Of a DNA stretch of 64,000 nucleotides, positions 11,914 through 24,309 are shown in pieces. Position numbers and translations under genes: made by a program. Positions within the stretch are counted from its first letter, which is position 1; each line of letters begins with the position of its first letter. The notes beneath the pieces are model-generated. The model saw only the letters and a program-made list of their open reading frames with translations. It ran no database searches and was not told where the DNA came from. The DNA comes from Streptomyces diacarni (lineage in GTDB: Bacteria; Actinomycetota; Actinomycetes; Streptomycetales; Streptomycetaceae), in NCBI RefSeq assembly GCF_003323715.1, contig NZ_QOIN01000034.1:172211-236210 (forward strand). Reading direction: 5' to 3'.

Positions 11914-12964
11914 CGTTTCGCCGCGGGTGGAGTTGGCGTGCCAGGTCGTCCACCGCTTCGGGGACGCGCGGGCCCAGCACCGCGGAGGAGAGGGGCAGCA
12001 CCGCGAACCGCCGGTGCTTGATGGCGGGCACGTCGGCCAGCGCCGGATCCTCGAGCAGCCGCTTCTTCTTCTGGGCGAGAGTCGTCCCGCCGTAGTCGTA
12101 GAGCACCACGACGTCCGGTGCGCGCTGCACGACCTTCTCCCAGGAGACGTCGGCGAAGGGTTTGTCGACGTCGGCGAAGACGTTGCGGGCACCGGCCCGG
12201 CGCAGGATCTCGTTGCCGATGCCGGTGCCGCCCGCGGTGAACGCCGAGCCCTCGCCGCTGTCGTAGACGAAGACCCGCGTCTTCCCGGTGTCCTCGAGCC
12301 GCTTCGCGGTGGCGGCCAACTGCTTGTCCTGCGCCGCGATGAGGGCCTCGCCGCGCTCGGGCACTCCGAAGACGCGGGCGACCTGGCGGATCTCCTTGTG
12401 GAGGGTGGAGATGTCCGTGTGGTCGGTGCACGCCTCCAGGTTCAGGCGCGTGGGGACGCCGCCGTCTTCGAGCGCGGCCCGGTCGCGGCCCTCCGTCTTG
12501 TCGAAGGCGCTGGCGTATCCGCCGTAGACGAAATCGGGGTTGGCGGCCAGCAGCACCTCCTTGGAGGGGTACTTGCCGGCCAGCACCTCCACGCCCTTGT
12601 ACGCCTTGCGGTAGCGGGGGAGGATCGCGTCGTCCAGGTAGGCGGTGCCGGCCATCCTGTCCTGGAGGCCGAGGGCGAGCATGACCTCGGTGACGTGCTG
12701 GTTCATGGTCACGGCCCGCTCGGGCGGCGCCGTGAAGGTCGTCTTCACCCCGCAGTTGGTGACCGTGTACGGGAACCCTGCGGGTGAGTCCTTGCCGGTG
12801 GCGCCGCCGGCACGGGTGCCGCTCCCGCACGCGGCCAGCGGTATCAGCAGCAGCGCGGTGAGCAGTCCGCGCGCGGCACGTGCCGCACCGGCCCGTCTGG
12901 TCGGAGCACATCCCGCATCCGCCCGCCTGGTCGCGGCACGTGCCACCCGTCTGGTCCGGATCAT
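11906..12964 (-). CDS. Substrate-binding lipoprotein of corrinoid/siderophore ABC importer
   Basis: The 352-residue protein starts at ATG 12964 after GGAGGAGG. It has an Arg-rich n-region, a hydrophobic core and the lipobox LAAC, so it should be a membrane-anchored exported lipoprotein. The mature part has the class III periplasmic-binding fold (BtuF/FhuD type), for example AVTMNQHVTEVMLALGL. The substrate cannot be read from sequence alone; the operon's cobalamin riboswitch suggests a corrinoid. Confidence 0.88.
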   Translation of the reverse strand: MIRTRRVARAATRRADAGCAPTRRAGAARAARGLLTALLLIPLAACGSGTRAGGATGKDSPAGFPYTVTNCGVKTTFTAPPERAVTMNQHVTEVMLALGLQDRMAGTAYLDDAILPRYRKAYKGVEVLAGKYPSKEVLLAANPDFVYGGYASAFDKTEGRDRAALEDGGVPTRLNLEACTDHTDISTLHKEIRQVARVFGVPERGEALIAAQDKQLAATAKRLEDTGKTRVFVYDSGEGSAFTAGGTGIGNEILRRAGARNVFADVDKPFADVSWEKVVQRAPDVVVLYDYGGTTLAQKKKRLLEDPALADVPAIKHRRFAVLPLSSAVLGPRVPEAVDDLARQLHPRRNGA

Positions 12965-13494
12965 GAGGCCTCCTCCGCGGTCTCCCCCGGTTCCGTCTCG
13001 TCCTCGGGCGGGAACCGCACCGCGGGCCGCCCGCCTACGCCTTCGGCGGTCACCACCGAGCGCACCCCGTAGACCTGGGCGATCAGCTCCCGGGTCAGCA
13101 CCTCGCCCGGCGGGCCCGCCGCCACCACCCCGCCCCGGCGCAGCGCCACCAGGTGGTCGCGGAGCATCGCCGCCAGGTTCAGATCGTGCAGCGCGACCAC
13201 ACTGGTGACCGGGCTGCGGGCGACGAGGGCCGGCAGCTCCAACTGGTGGCGCACGTCCAGGCCGAGAGCCAGCGGGATCTCCGTCGAGCCCTGGTCGAGC
13301 GAGACGGCGCGCTGGGGGCGGTGCTGCAGGGTGACCTCGTGCCCGCAGTTGTGCAGCGTGCGCGGATAGCCCGCTTGCCCGGCCTTGTCCGAGGCGGTTC
13401 CCGGCGACAGCGTCGTCCCGCAGCCCGTGACGGCCGGCAGGAGAGCGAGGGCGAGAACCGCGGCCCGCGGGGCCCCACGGCGCGTTCGGCGCAT
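12961..13494 (-). pseudogene. In-frame fusion relic: binding lipoprotein start joined to ABC ATPase end
   Basis: The 177-codon frame begins with a lipoprotein signal (lipobox VTGC) and the first part of a binding protein (GYPRTLHNCGHEV to STEIPLALGL). At about residue 79/80 (near 13257) it switches to the C-terminal part of an ABC ATPase (DVRHQLELPALV, SVVALHDLNLAAML, ELIAQVYGVRS). The rest of the binding protein, any permease, and the ATPase Walker A, signature and Walker B are absent. The simplest reading is a single deletion that collapsed a three-gene transporter. The frame stays open and its stop overlaps the next ATG, so translational coupling is preserved. Confidence 0.85.
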
Positions 13495-13544
13495 GGCGAG
13501 CTGTGTCCTTCTCCGTCGTAAGGCCCAGTCGCGGAGCCCGGCGT

Positions 13545-13720
13545 GCCACCGCCTCCGAGGTCCCGGAGTGCGGGTGCCAGCAGGTTTTCGGACTCGGGAC
13601 TGTCGGAGTGTGCGCCTTCCCAGGGACCGTGCCCCAGTGGCCTCGTGCACACCCCAGTCCCACACCGCTGCGCGTCAGCTCCGGATTCGCACCGGATTCC
13701 CTGACCCGTTCAAGGGTTTG
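13545..13720 (-). promoter_or_regulatory. Cobalamin riboswitch
   Basis: On the minus strand the core GGGAATCCGGTGCGAATCC followed by GGAGCTGACGCGCAGCGGT matches the conserved cobalamin-riboswitch core. Farther on are GCCACTG, a GGGAAGG segment, and the B12 box CCGAAAACCTGC followed by TGGCACCC (13576-13595). It precedes the relic gene at 13494 by about 60 bases and should repress the uptake operon when adenosylcobalamin is abundant. Edges are approximate. Confidence 0.93.
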
Positions 13721-13813
13721 ACTGGCGGCTGCAACGTACCACGCGGTCAGCGGCGCGGAGTGAGGGGGAGCAAGGGGGTGGAAGGGGAAGCAAGGGGGAG
13801 AAGTGACGAAAAG

Positions 13814-13845
13814 GGACCCCGGGGCTTTACCCGGCCCCGGGGTCC
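13814..13845 (-). terminator. Hairpin with T-run on minus strand
   Basis: GGACCCCGGGGC (13814-13825) pairs with GCCCCGGGGTCC (13834-13845), a perfect 12-bp stem. On the minus strand it is followed by TTTT. It would end a leftward transcript coming from the DUF7873-like gene side. Confidence 0.8.
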
Positions 13846-14189
13846 TGGGTGCCGTTCGTTCGCACGTCCCAAGCGGTTGATGGGCGGATCGTTCGGCGAT
13901 GTCCTCGCGTGGAGCCACTCCACCACGGCCGCACGAAGAACGGCCGGCCGGGTTCGAACCGGCGTCTCGAGGTCGTCACCGCCCCGGTTGCCGGACGATG
14001 AACGGCGATGCTGAGCGTGGAGCGAGAGGTTGAGACTGACCGGGGCCTGACTGTGGCAGTGCCGCCGGGGGTTCACACATCAGCTTCAGTTTCAGCTTTG
14101 CGCTCCTGGCGCACCCCGGGCGGCAAGAGTCTGAATCTTTGCCCGGGGAGTCTGAGGGGTACCGGTGCGCGCTCGGCGCACCTGAGCGG
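13846..14189. other. Unassigned 344-bp stretch with a T-arm-like motif
   Basis: No convincing gene was found. A palindromic GGTTCGAACC (about 13953) can form a tRNA T-arm-like stem on the minus strand, but no matching acceptor, anticodon or D-arm was found. One minus-strand frame is open for 109 codons without typical codon bias. The minus-strand terminator at 13814 implies a transcript crosses this stretch, so a non-coding RNA or long 3' UTR is possible. Confidence 0.4.
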
Positions 14190-14921
14190 TCAGGAGAAGA
14201 GGTAGCCGAAGACGGCGTCTCCGACGCGCTGGTCGGTCACCTCCGTGGCGTTGGCCTCCTCGCGGGCGAACTTCACCGCGGCGGAGAGCTTCTCCAGCCG
14301 CTCCAACAGCTCGTTGACGCGCCGCGCGGGAAGGGCACCGGAGTACTTGACCGTCGTCCAGTACCCGACGGGGATGTCCTCGTAGTAGACCTCGACCTGG
14401 GCCGGGTGCTTCTCGGTGGCCTCCGCCTTCACGTGGTTGCGCGGCACCTTCTTGGTGCGGACGGTACGGACCTGCTCGGTCTTCCACCAGTCCGTGGACG
14501 GGTCCCGCTCCCAGGCCTCCGCGCCGTCCAGCACCGGCAGCCTGCGCAGGAAGGTGCCCAGTTCGCCGAGCTGCTTCTCCAGGAACAGCAGGTAGGAGAC
14601 CGGCACCTCGGCGAGCACGGTGCGCCCGTCGACGACGATGTCCGCGCGGGCCGTGAGGTTCGACCAGTCCTTCGTCGCCGTCACGTCGAACAGCCGCGTG
14701 AGGATCTTCGCCGTTTCCTTCAGCACATCCTCGGACTTGACCTGCACCCGCGTCGACTCCGGTGGAAGCTGCTCGCCCTCTTCGTCCTTGGGCTGGTACG
14801 TACGCGAGATACCGGCGAGCATCTGCGGCTTCCCCAGCCCGTGCTGCGCCTGCGCCAGGTCCTGGGCCACCTTGGACTTGACGCCCTTCTCGACTGCGAT
14901 GATCTGATTCAGCTTCGCCAC
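14190..14921 (-). CDS. Conserved actinobacterial hypothetical protein (DUF7873-like)
   Basis: The 243-residue soluble protein starts at GTG 14921 (VAKLNQIIAVEKGVKSKV), which matches the usual N-terminus of its Streptomyces relatives as I remember them. Recognisable conserved parts are the stretch TYQPKDEEGEQLPPEST, the segment KKVPRNHVKAEATEKHPAQV and the ending VGDAVFGYLFS. No catalytic motif or membrane segment is evident, and the function is unknown. It is divergent from geosmin synthase. Confidence 0.8.
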   Translation of the reverse strand: MAKLNQIIAVEKGVKSKVAQDLAQAQHGLGKPQMLAGISRTYQPKDEEGEQLPPESTRVQVKSEDVLKETAKILTRLFDVTATKDWSNLTARADIVVDGRTVLAEVPVSYLLFLEKQLGELGTFLRRLPVLDGAEAWERDPSTDWWKTEQVRTVRTKKVPRNHVKAEATEKHPAQVEVYYEDIPVGYWTTVKYSGALPARRVNELLERLEKLSAAVKFAREEANATEVTDQRVGDAVFGYLFS

Positions 14922-15018
14922 GTTCGCGAACCTAGCAGCCCAACCTGCCCGCCCACCACGGAATTTGTTCGACAGCCTCGTCACGGCACTGTCCGCGCCG
15001 TGTCCCACGTCCGGGTGA

Positions 15019-18338
<3,320 letters not shown>

Positions 18339-18459
18339 CCCAGGCTCCCTCCGTGGCTCACGGGCCCTGCCCGCTCGTCCGCGTCAGGACCGTTCCGTGT
18401 CAGGACCGTAAGTCAAGGATGGTAGTGACGCCAGCGGTTTTGCGACGGCGTCCTGCGGG

Positions 18460-18488
18460 CCCGCCCCGGGGGGCTTTCCCGGGGCGGG
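18460..18488 (-). terminator. Hairpin after the small 106-aa gene
   Basis: CCCGCCCCGGG (18460-18470) and CCCGGGGCGGG (18478-18488) form a perfect 11-bp stem 10 bp past the stop of the leftward 18499-18819 gene. Confidence 0.8.
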
Positions 18489-18498
18489 GGAGCGGTGT

Positions 18499-18819
18499 TC
18501 AGGGCAGCAGGGAGCGGACCAGGCGACAGGTGACGGGCGACGGCGGGTGCACGCCGATGCGCTGCGCCGTCGCGTGGATGGTGTGGTCGCACGCCTGTTC
18601 GGCGGTGTAGACGCCGGTGTCGAGCAGGGCTATGGCGATGCGCATGGCCTTCAGGTGGCGGTTGTGCGCCACGTACCACGCGCGCGGCCGCCCTGCAGGC
18701 AGCGGCTTCTTCGGCAGGGTCGGCAGCGTGGACATGGCCGGCAGCTGCGGCTGCTGGTGCCGCGGGCGGCCGGTGGGACGGGTGTGGGAACGGGAGGTAC
18801 GGGTACGGACAGCAGTCAT
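18499..18819 (-). CDS. Small conserved hypothetical protein, 106 aa
   Basis: ATG 18819 is preceded by AAGGAG. The first 45 residues are basic and Pro/Gln-rich. The C-terminal half (RAWYVAHNRHLKAMRIAIA to CRLVRSLLP) is a compact helical region containing several histidines. I recall similar small proteins in other Streptomyces, but no function. It has its own terminator, so it is probably monocistronic. Confidence 0.65.
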   Translation of the reverse strand: MTAVRTRTSRSHTRPTGRPRHQQPQLPAMSTLPTLPKKPLPAGRPRAWYVAHNRHLKAMRIAIALLDTGVYTAEQACDHTIHATAQRIGVHPPSPVTCRLVRSLLP

Positions 18820-18927
18820 CGACGGCTCCTTCGATGCGTCGGTGCGCTCCCTGGCAACTCCTTGAATTCTACCCGCCCCCACTGACAAAACCCGCTGGTC
18901 ACCCCGGAGTTCGGGACGCCTGTTCGA

Positions 18928-20538
18928 TTAGGCTGCGGTCTCTTCCTCCACCGCTCCCGGCGGCGGCGCCGGCAGCCGGAAGTCGCGCAGGATCTGCTCC
19001 GTCGCGCGCTGCGCCGAACCGACCGCTCCACGCGGCGTACTGGTGTCCCGGTGCTCTCCGCACACGTAGAGCCCCGACAGCACCCGCACGGGACGCCGGG
19101 GATCGTGCGGGGCCGGCATCGCCACGACCGCCTCCGGGTCGTGGTACGCCGCCAGCAGCTCCCACCGGTCCGTGGACGTGCCGTAGACGCCCGCCAGTTG
19201 CGCGCGTGCCGCCTTGTCCAGCGCCGCGGAGGGGGCGGCCGACCGCTCGCCCAGCACCACCGACGTGACGAGCGTGCGCCCGCGACCGGCGCGCGAGGGG
19301 TCCACGGCCGACGCCACCCAGGTGTGGCTCACGGGATCGGTCTCGGCCCCGGCTTCCCCCGCGCCGGACCGCGCACCACCCCGCCGCTGCGCGCACACCG
19401 TGAAGGAGGCGCCCGCCGCGCCGGTCGGCAGCCGTTCCTCCGCGGCGTGGTGCAACACCGTCACCGGGTGGAAATCAGGCACCCTGAGCCCCGGCAGCAA
19501 CCCGGCGGCCGACCGGGCGCCGGTGGCCACCAGCGCCGCCTCGCACGGATACGTGCCGTGCCGCTCGGTCCCGACGGCGTGCGTGCTCACCGAGGTCACC
19601 CGGACATCTGTGCGTACCGTGCCCGGTGGCAGCGCCGCGGCCAGCAGTGCGCAGACCTGGGCCTGACCGCCCGCGGGGACGCCCAGGCCGCCGCGGACGA
19701 AGCCGTGCAGCGTCAGGTCGGCGACCCGGCTGGAGGTCGTCAGCTCCGGGTCGGACAGCAGCGCCGTCAGCAGCGGGCGCATCAGCGTCCGCGCCGCCCG
19801 GGACGGCAGCCCGCGTGCGGACAGCGCCTGGCCTGCCGTCAGTTCGGGGCGCAGCAGCAGCCCCTGCGCGGGGGCCGAAGCGAAGCGGCCCAGCGCCCCG
19901 CGCAGCCGGGCCAGTTCGAACGCGTCGGACATGTCGGCGCGGCTGCGCGCGCCGCCGAGTGCGCGGGCGGTCGACAGCGCGCCTCGCGCGCTCTGTGCGC
20001 CCCTCGTGCGCCGGTCGAGGCGCGCGGTACGGGTCGCCCCGTCCTGCCCCTCGCCCCCTCGCGGGCCCTGCGGACGATACGGACCCTCGCCCCCCGGCAC
20101 GCGCCCCGCGCCGCGCGGCCAGGGCCGTGCCGCGACCCGGTGCGTACGGTCCTGGCAGTGCAGCAGCGCGCCCCGTGCGAACGGGCGCAGGTCGAGCGCG
20201 TCCAGCGCGGGCAGCCCCGCGAACGCCGCACCGTCCTGGGCCAGGTCCAGCACCCCGGGCGTGCGGTCGAGGCGGTAGCCGTCCACCACGTCGGTCGCGA
20301 GCCGCCCCCCGGCCCGGGGCGCCGCCTCCAGTACGACGACGCGCAGGCCCGCGCGGGTCAGCCGGTAGGCGGCCGCCAGCCCGGCCAGGCCGGCACCCAC
20401 GACGACCACGTCCGCGGTCTGCTCCCGGCCGGCTTCGTCCGCCCGAGGCCCACCACCCGTGCCTGCGCGGTTCGTCTGTGCGCTGCTGATCGGCACTGTC
20501 CCTCCCGACGTCGACGGCGTGCGGGTCCGGTTGCTCAT
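18928..20538 (-). CDS. FAD-dependent oxidoreductase (phytoene dehydrogenase-like)
   Basis: The 536-residue protein has the dinucleotide-binding motif VVVVGAGLAGLAAAYRLTRAG near residue 44 followed by the GG doublet PRAGGRLATD. The C-terminal FAD motif GLYVCGEHRDTSTPRGAVGS is also present. This is the amine-oxidase/carotene-desaturase fold. Residues about 145-200 are an Arg/Gly-rich low-complexity insert replacing the more regular sequence expected there. The substrate is unknown; no carotenoid genes lie nearby. The TIGR01777 gene starts about 120 bp to the right on the same strand. Confidence 0.85.
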   Translation of the reverse strand: MSNRTRTPSTSGGTVPISSAQTNRAGTGGGPRADEAGREQTADVVVVGAGLAGLAAAYRLTRAGLRVVVLEAAPRAGGRLATDVVDGYRLDRTPGVLDLAQDGAAFAGLPALDALDLRPFARGALLHCQDRTHRVAARPWPRGAGRVPGGEGPYRPQGPRGGEGQDGATRTARLDRRTRGAQSARGALSTARALGGARSRADMSDAFELARLRGALGRFASAPAQGLLLRPELTAGQALSARGLPSRAARTLMRPLLTALLSDPELTTSSRVADLTLHGFVRGGLGVPAGGQAQVCALLAAALPPGTVRTDVRVTSVSTHAVGTERHGTYPCEAALVATGARSAAGLLPGLRVPDFHPVTVLHHAAEERLPTGAAGASFTVCAQRRGGARSGAGEAGAETDPVSHTWVASAVDPSRAGRGRTLVTSVVLGERSAAPSAALDKAARAQLAGVYGTSTDRWELLAAYHDPEAVVAMPAPHDPRRPVRVLSGLYVCGEHRDTSTPRGAVGSAQRATEQILRDFRLPAPPPGAVEEETAA

Positions 20539-20662
20539 TGCCTGATGCCCCGGTGCGCGTGGCTCATACCCGTGTTCGAGGGTTGGTGTGGGAACAGCGT
20601 GCGCGGTACGTCGCGCGGGGGGCGCCCGGATGCATGGCCGCGGGCGCCCGGGGCCGTGCAGA

Positions 20663-21550
20663 TCAGAGCGCTGCCCTGATGGCCGCGGTGACGTCGGGGA
20701 AGGCGAACCGGAACCCGGCGTCGAGCAGCCTGCGGGGCAGCACCCGCTGGCTGCCGAGCACGTCCCCGGCGAACTCGCCGAGCGCGAGCCGCAGGACGGG
20801 CGCGGGCACCGCGAAAGGGGTGGGACGGTGCAGTACGCGCCCCATGGCGGCGGTGACCTCCCGGTTGGTGGCCGGGTGGGGGGCCGTCAGGTTGACGGGA
20901 CCGGACAGGTCGGCGTGGTTGAGCAGGAAGCGGAGGGCCGCCACGTGGTCGTGCAGGGCGATGTGGCTCCAGTACTGGCGGCCGGTGCCGAGGCGCCCGC
21001 CGAGCCCGGCGCGGAAGAGCGGGAAGAGCCGTCCCCACGCGCCGCCGCCGCGGGCGACGACCAGACCGGTGCGTGCCGACACCGTGCGGATGCCCGCGTC
21101 CGTTGCCGGCCTGGCCGCGGCCTCCCAGTCCTGGCACAGGTCGGAGAGGAAACCGTCGCCGGGCCCTGCCGACTCGTCGACGGCGCGGTTCCCGGTGTCG
21201 CCGTAGTACCCGATCGCCGTGGAGAGCAGCAGGGTGTGCGGCGGGTTCTCCAGCGTGGCGAGGGCGGTGGCCAGCGTGCGGGTGCCCCGCACCCGGCTGT
21301 CGCGGAGTTCGCGCTTGTACGCCTCCGTCCAGCGGTGGTCGCCGACGCCGGCGCCCGCGAGGTGGACGACGGCTTCGCAGCCGACGAGCCCCGCGGTCTC
21401 GACGTGGCCCTCCCGCGGATGCCAGGTGACCTCGTCGGCGGCGGAGGCGGGGCGCCGCACGAGCCGGAGGACGTCGTGTCCCTCGGCGCGCAGCGACCGG
21501 GTGAGCGCAGTGCCGATGAGTCCGGTGGAACCGGTGACCGCGATTCGCAT
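20663..21550 (-). CDS. TIGR01777 family NAD-dependent epimerase/dehydratase-like protein
   Basis: The 295-residue extended SDR begins MRIAVTGSTGLIGTAL with the Rossmann glycine motif. It has the family's VHLAGAGVGDHRWTEAYKRE segment, YYGDTG and the C-terminal DUF1731-like end (LGSQRVLPRRLLDAGFRF). ATG 21550 is preferred over the in-frame ATG at 21568 because it starts at the fold and has AGGATGGG upstream. The physiological reaction of this family is not established; YfcH/SulA-like is the usual label. Confidence 0.88.
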   Translation of the reverse strand: MRIAVTGSTGLIGTALTRSLRAEGHDVLRLVRRPASAADEVTWHPREGHVETAGLVGCEAVVHLAGAGVGDHRWTEAYKRELRDSRVRGTRTLATALATLENPPHTLLLSTAIGYYGDTGNRAVDESAGPGDGFLSDLCQDWEAAARPATDAGIRTVSARTGLVVARGGGAWGRLFPLFRAGLGGRLGTGRQYWSHIALHDHVAALRFLLNHADLSGPVNLTAPHPATNREVTAAMGRVLHRPTPFAVPAPVLRLALGEFAGDVLGSQRVLPRRLLDAGFRFAFPDVTAAIRAAL

Positions 21551-21608
21551 GGACCCATCCTGGCGCATGCGCCCGCGCGGGCCCGGGCGCCGGGCCCCTC
21601 GCGGCCCG

Positions 21609-22130
21609 TCAGTCGTTCCGGAAGCGGTCCCACAGCTTCGGCAGGCGCTCGGCCAGCGCGGTGCGGTTCTCCAGGTCGAGGGGGACGCCCGCGGGGTCGG
21701 CCGGCGCCTCGGGCAGGCCCAGTTCGGGCAGGACGGTGCCGGTCAGCTGCTCGTACGCCTCGTCGGCGGCGAAGCCCAGGTCCTCGCCGTCCCCGTCCAA
21801 CTCCTCGTCGAAGTCGGCCAGCAGCCCGGCGAGGGCGTCCGCGTCGTGCGCGGCACCTTCGAAGACCTCTCTGCCCTGGCCGATCAGCCAGCAGCGGAAC
21901 CCGTCGAAGACGTCGTCGCTCGCCCCGTCGAGCAGGATCCACGCGGCGGCCCACAGGTCCCACTGGTAGGCGCGGCTGTAGCGGGACTCGAAGTGGCGGG
22001 CGAAGTAGGTCACGGCGTCGGGGTCGAGCTGGGTGAGCCGCTCGACGAGCAGGTCGGCCTGTTCCTCGGGGTCGCCGTCCGCCTCCCGGCGTGTGGAGTC
22101 GATCAGCGCCCAGAACTCCGTCTCGTCCAT
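21609..22130 (-). CDS. DUF4240 domain-containing protein
   Basis: The 173-residue acidic protein begins MDETEFWALIDSTRREADGD, the start of DUF4240, and contains FRCWLIGQGREVFEGA. It starts at ATG 22130 behind a GGGGG-rich site. The function is unknown. It is divergent from the SDR gene and lies 58 bp upstream of the epimerase gene on the same strand. Confidence 0.85.
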   Translation of the reverse strand: MDETEFWALIDSTRREADGDPEEQADLLVERLTQLDPDAVTYFARHFESRYSRAYQWDLWAAAWILLDGASDDVFDGFRCWLIGQGREVFEGAAHDADALAGLLADFDEELDGDGEDLGFAADEAYEQLTGTVLPELGLPEAPADPAGVPLDLENRTALAERLPKLWDRFRND

Positions 22131-22318
22131 CACGCCCCCCAGCATCGGGCCTGCGGGGCCGCGATGCACGCGGAGTGCGCCAGATGCGGCTGTGTCGTTA
22201 CCCGGCCCGTGCCACGGCGTCCGGTGCGCGGTTCGCATACCCGACGGAAGGTGTCCGGTATCGCTGCGAGCGTGTTCCCCGTCGTACCGCGCGACGCCCG
22301 GACTTCCAGGAGGAACAG

Positions 22319-23266
22319 GTGCACGAATCCAACGCTTCTCGCGGGCCGCTGGCCGGAAAGGCCGCCCTCGTGGCGGGTGCCACCAGGGGCGCGGGGCGGG
22401 CCATGGCCGTCGAGCTGTGCCGCGCGGGGGCCACCGTCTACGCGACGGGGCGGACCACCCGGGCGCGGGCCAGCGAGGTCGGCAGGACGGGCGAGACGAT
22501 CGAGGAGACGGCCGAGCTGGCGTGCGAGGCGGGCCGGGAAGGCGGGGGTACGGCGACCGCGGTCGCCGTCGACCACCTCGACCCCGAACAGGTGCGCGAC
22601 CTGATCGTCCGCATCGACCGTGCGCAGGGCAGGCTCGACATCCTCGTCAACGACCTGTGGGGCGGCGACCACCTCGTCGGCTTCGGCAAGAAGCTGTGGG
22701 AACACGATCTGGCCGACACGCTCCGCGTCCTGCGGCTGGGCATCGACAGCCACCTGATCACCAGCGCCTGCGCGCTTCCCCTGCTGACCCGACGCCCCGG
22801 CGGGCTGCTGATCGAGGTCACCGACGGCACCGAGGAGTCCAACCGGAACTACCGCGAGCCCCTCTCCTACGACCTGGCCAAGGCCGCGCCCCTGAGAATG
22901 GCCCGCGCGCTCGCCCAGGAGACGGCCGAGTACGGCACCACCGCGGTGTGCCTGACCCCGGGCTGGCTGCGCTCGGAGGCGATGCTCGACACCCACTTCC
23001 ACGTGACGGAGGAGAACTGGCGCGACGGCTGCGCCACCGACCCGCACTTCGCCATCTCCGAGACCCCGACCTTCGTCGGCCGCGCCGTGGCCGCCCTCGC
23101 CGCCGACCCGGACGTGGCGCGCTGGAACGGGCAGTCCCTCTCCAGCGGCGGACTCGCCCAGGTCTACGGCTTCACCGACGAGGACGGCTCCGCACCCGAC
23201 GCCTGGCGCTACCTGGCCGAGGTGCAGTTCGCGGGGAAACCGGCCGACGTGACCGGCTACCGCTGA
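22319..23266 (+). CDS. SDR family oxidoreductase
   Basis: The 315-residue short-chain dehydrogenase starts at GTG 22319 behind a perfect AGGAGG. Its cofactor motif reads GATRGAGRAMAVELCRAGA, and the active-site tyrosine/lysine appear as SYDLAKAA rather than the more usual YSASKAA. NDLWGGD replaces the common NNAG. Its similarity is to uncharacterised SDRs, so the substrate is unknown. The 3' end overlaps the convergent WYL regulator by 10 bp. Confidence 0.88.
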   Translation: MHESNASRGPLAGKAALVAGATRGAGRAMAVELCRAGATVYATGRTTRARASEVGRTGETIEETAELACEAGREGGGTATAVAVDHLDPEQVRDLIVRIDRAQGRLDILVNDLWGGDHLVGFGKKLWEHDLADTLRVLRLGIDSHLITSACALPLLTRRPGGLLIEVTDGTEESNRNYREPLSYDLAKAAPLRMARALAQETAEYGTTAVCLTPGWLRSEAMLDTHFHVTEENWRDGCATDPHFAISETPTFVGRAVAALAADPDVARWNGQSLSSGGLAQVYGFTDEDGSAPDAWRYLAEVQFAGKPADVTGYR

Positions 23267-24279
23267 CCCCCGGCCGGCGGCAGGTCCCCGTACAGCGCCG
23301 CCGCACGCCGCGCCGCCTCGGCGACCCTGGCACGCAGCGACGGCGGCGCCAGCACCTCGCACTCCGGGCCGAGGCCGGCGAGCTGGCCGAAGGCGACCTC
23401 CTCGCTCTCCACCCGCAGCGCCACCGTCGTACGCCCGTCCGCCCCGCTTGCGCCGGCCGCCAGCGCCTCGTCGGCCGCGGCCCTGTCGGTGACGTGCCGC
23501 AGCCGCCGGGTGCCCGCCGCGGTGAGCCGCAGCGTCACCTCGGAGCGCAGCAGGGAGCGCGCGAACGACGCCGCGCGCTCCGCCCAGAACGCGGCCAGGT
23601 CGAAGCCGGGATCGCGGACGAAGTGCGCGTCCCGCACGGCGACCTCGGTGAACCGGTCGACGCGGTACACCCGCCAGGCCTCGCGGCCCGGGTGCGCCGC
23701 GTCGGCCGGCACCCGGGCCGCCAGATACCACCGGCCCGCCTTCAGCACCACCCCGTAGGGCTCCAGCTCCCGCTCCACCTCGCCGCCGCGCTCGTCCCCG
23801 CGCCGGTAGCGCACCGCGGCCCGCCGGTCCGACCACACGGCGTCGGCCAGCGCGGGCAGCAGCGGCGGCGTCCCCGGCGCCTGCCACCAGCCGGGCGCGT
23901 CCAGGTGGAAGCGCTGCGCGGACCCCTCGTGCACGTCCCGCAGCGCGGGATCGAGCGCGGCCGAGACCTTCAGCCGCGCCGCCGAGGCCGCGTCGTCCAG
24001 ACCCAGGTCGCGCAGCGCCGAGGGCACCCCCGACAGGAACAGCGCCTCCGCCTCGCTGCGGCCCATCCCCGTCAGCCGCGTGCGGTAGCCGCCGACCAGC
24101 CGGTAGCCTCCCGCACGGCCCCGGTCCGCGTACACCGGCACGCCCGCCTCGGACAGGGCGAGGACATCCCGCGCGACCGTGCGTTCGGAGACCTCCAGCT
24201 CGGCGGCCAGCTCGCCGCCGGTCATCTCCCTGCGCGCCTGCAGCAGCAGCACCATTTTGATCAGCCGCGCTGCCCGCAT
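23257..24279 (-). CDS. WYL domain transcriptional regulator (YafY-like)
   Basis: The 340-residue protein starts at ATG 24279 after GGGAGGGG. An HTH_11 DNA-binding domain occupies residues 1-60 (GGELAAELEVSERTVARDVLAL), followed by a WYL sensor domain (about 130-215, with LEPYGVVLKAGRWYLAAR) and the C-terminal WCX segment. It is divergent by 75 bp from the amino-acid importer and has a dyad in between, so local control of that importer is a reasonable inference. The ligand is unknown. Confidence 0.88.
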   Translation of the reverse strand: MRAARLIKMVLLLQARREMTGGELAAELEVSERTVARDVLALSEAGVPVYADRGRAGGYRLVGGYRTRLTGMGRSEAEALFLSGVPSALRDLGLDDAASAARLKVSAALDPALRDVHEGSAQRFHLDAPGWWQAPGTPPLLPALADAVWSDRRAAVRYRRGDERGGEVERELEPYGVVLKAGRWYLAARVPADAAHPGREAWRVYRVDRFTEVAVRDAHFVRDPGFDLAAFWAERAASFARSLLRSEVTLRLTAAGTRRLRHVTDRAAADEALAAGASGADGRTTVALRVESEEVAFGQLAGLGPECEVLAPPSLRARVAEAARRAAALYGDLPPAGGQR

Positions 24280-24309
24280 AGTGAATACCCCTCCCCGCGT
24301 TCTTTGTCC

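Noticed and set aside
13930..14000. Possible tRNA at GGTTCGAACC
   Set aside because: Only a T-arm-like stem forms. No acceptor pair, anticodon arm or D-arm could be built on either strand.
13747..14076. 109-codon minus-strand frame
   Set aside because: It crosses a perfect terminator hairpin, has no ribosome site, and its codon use is unlike its neighbours.
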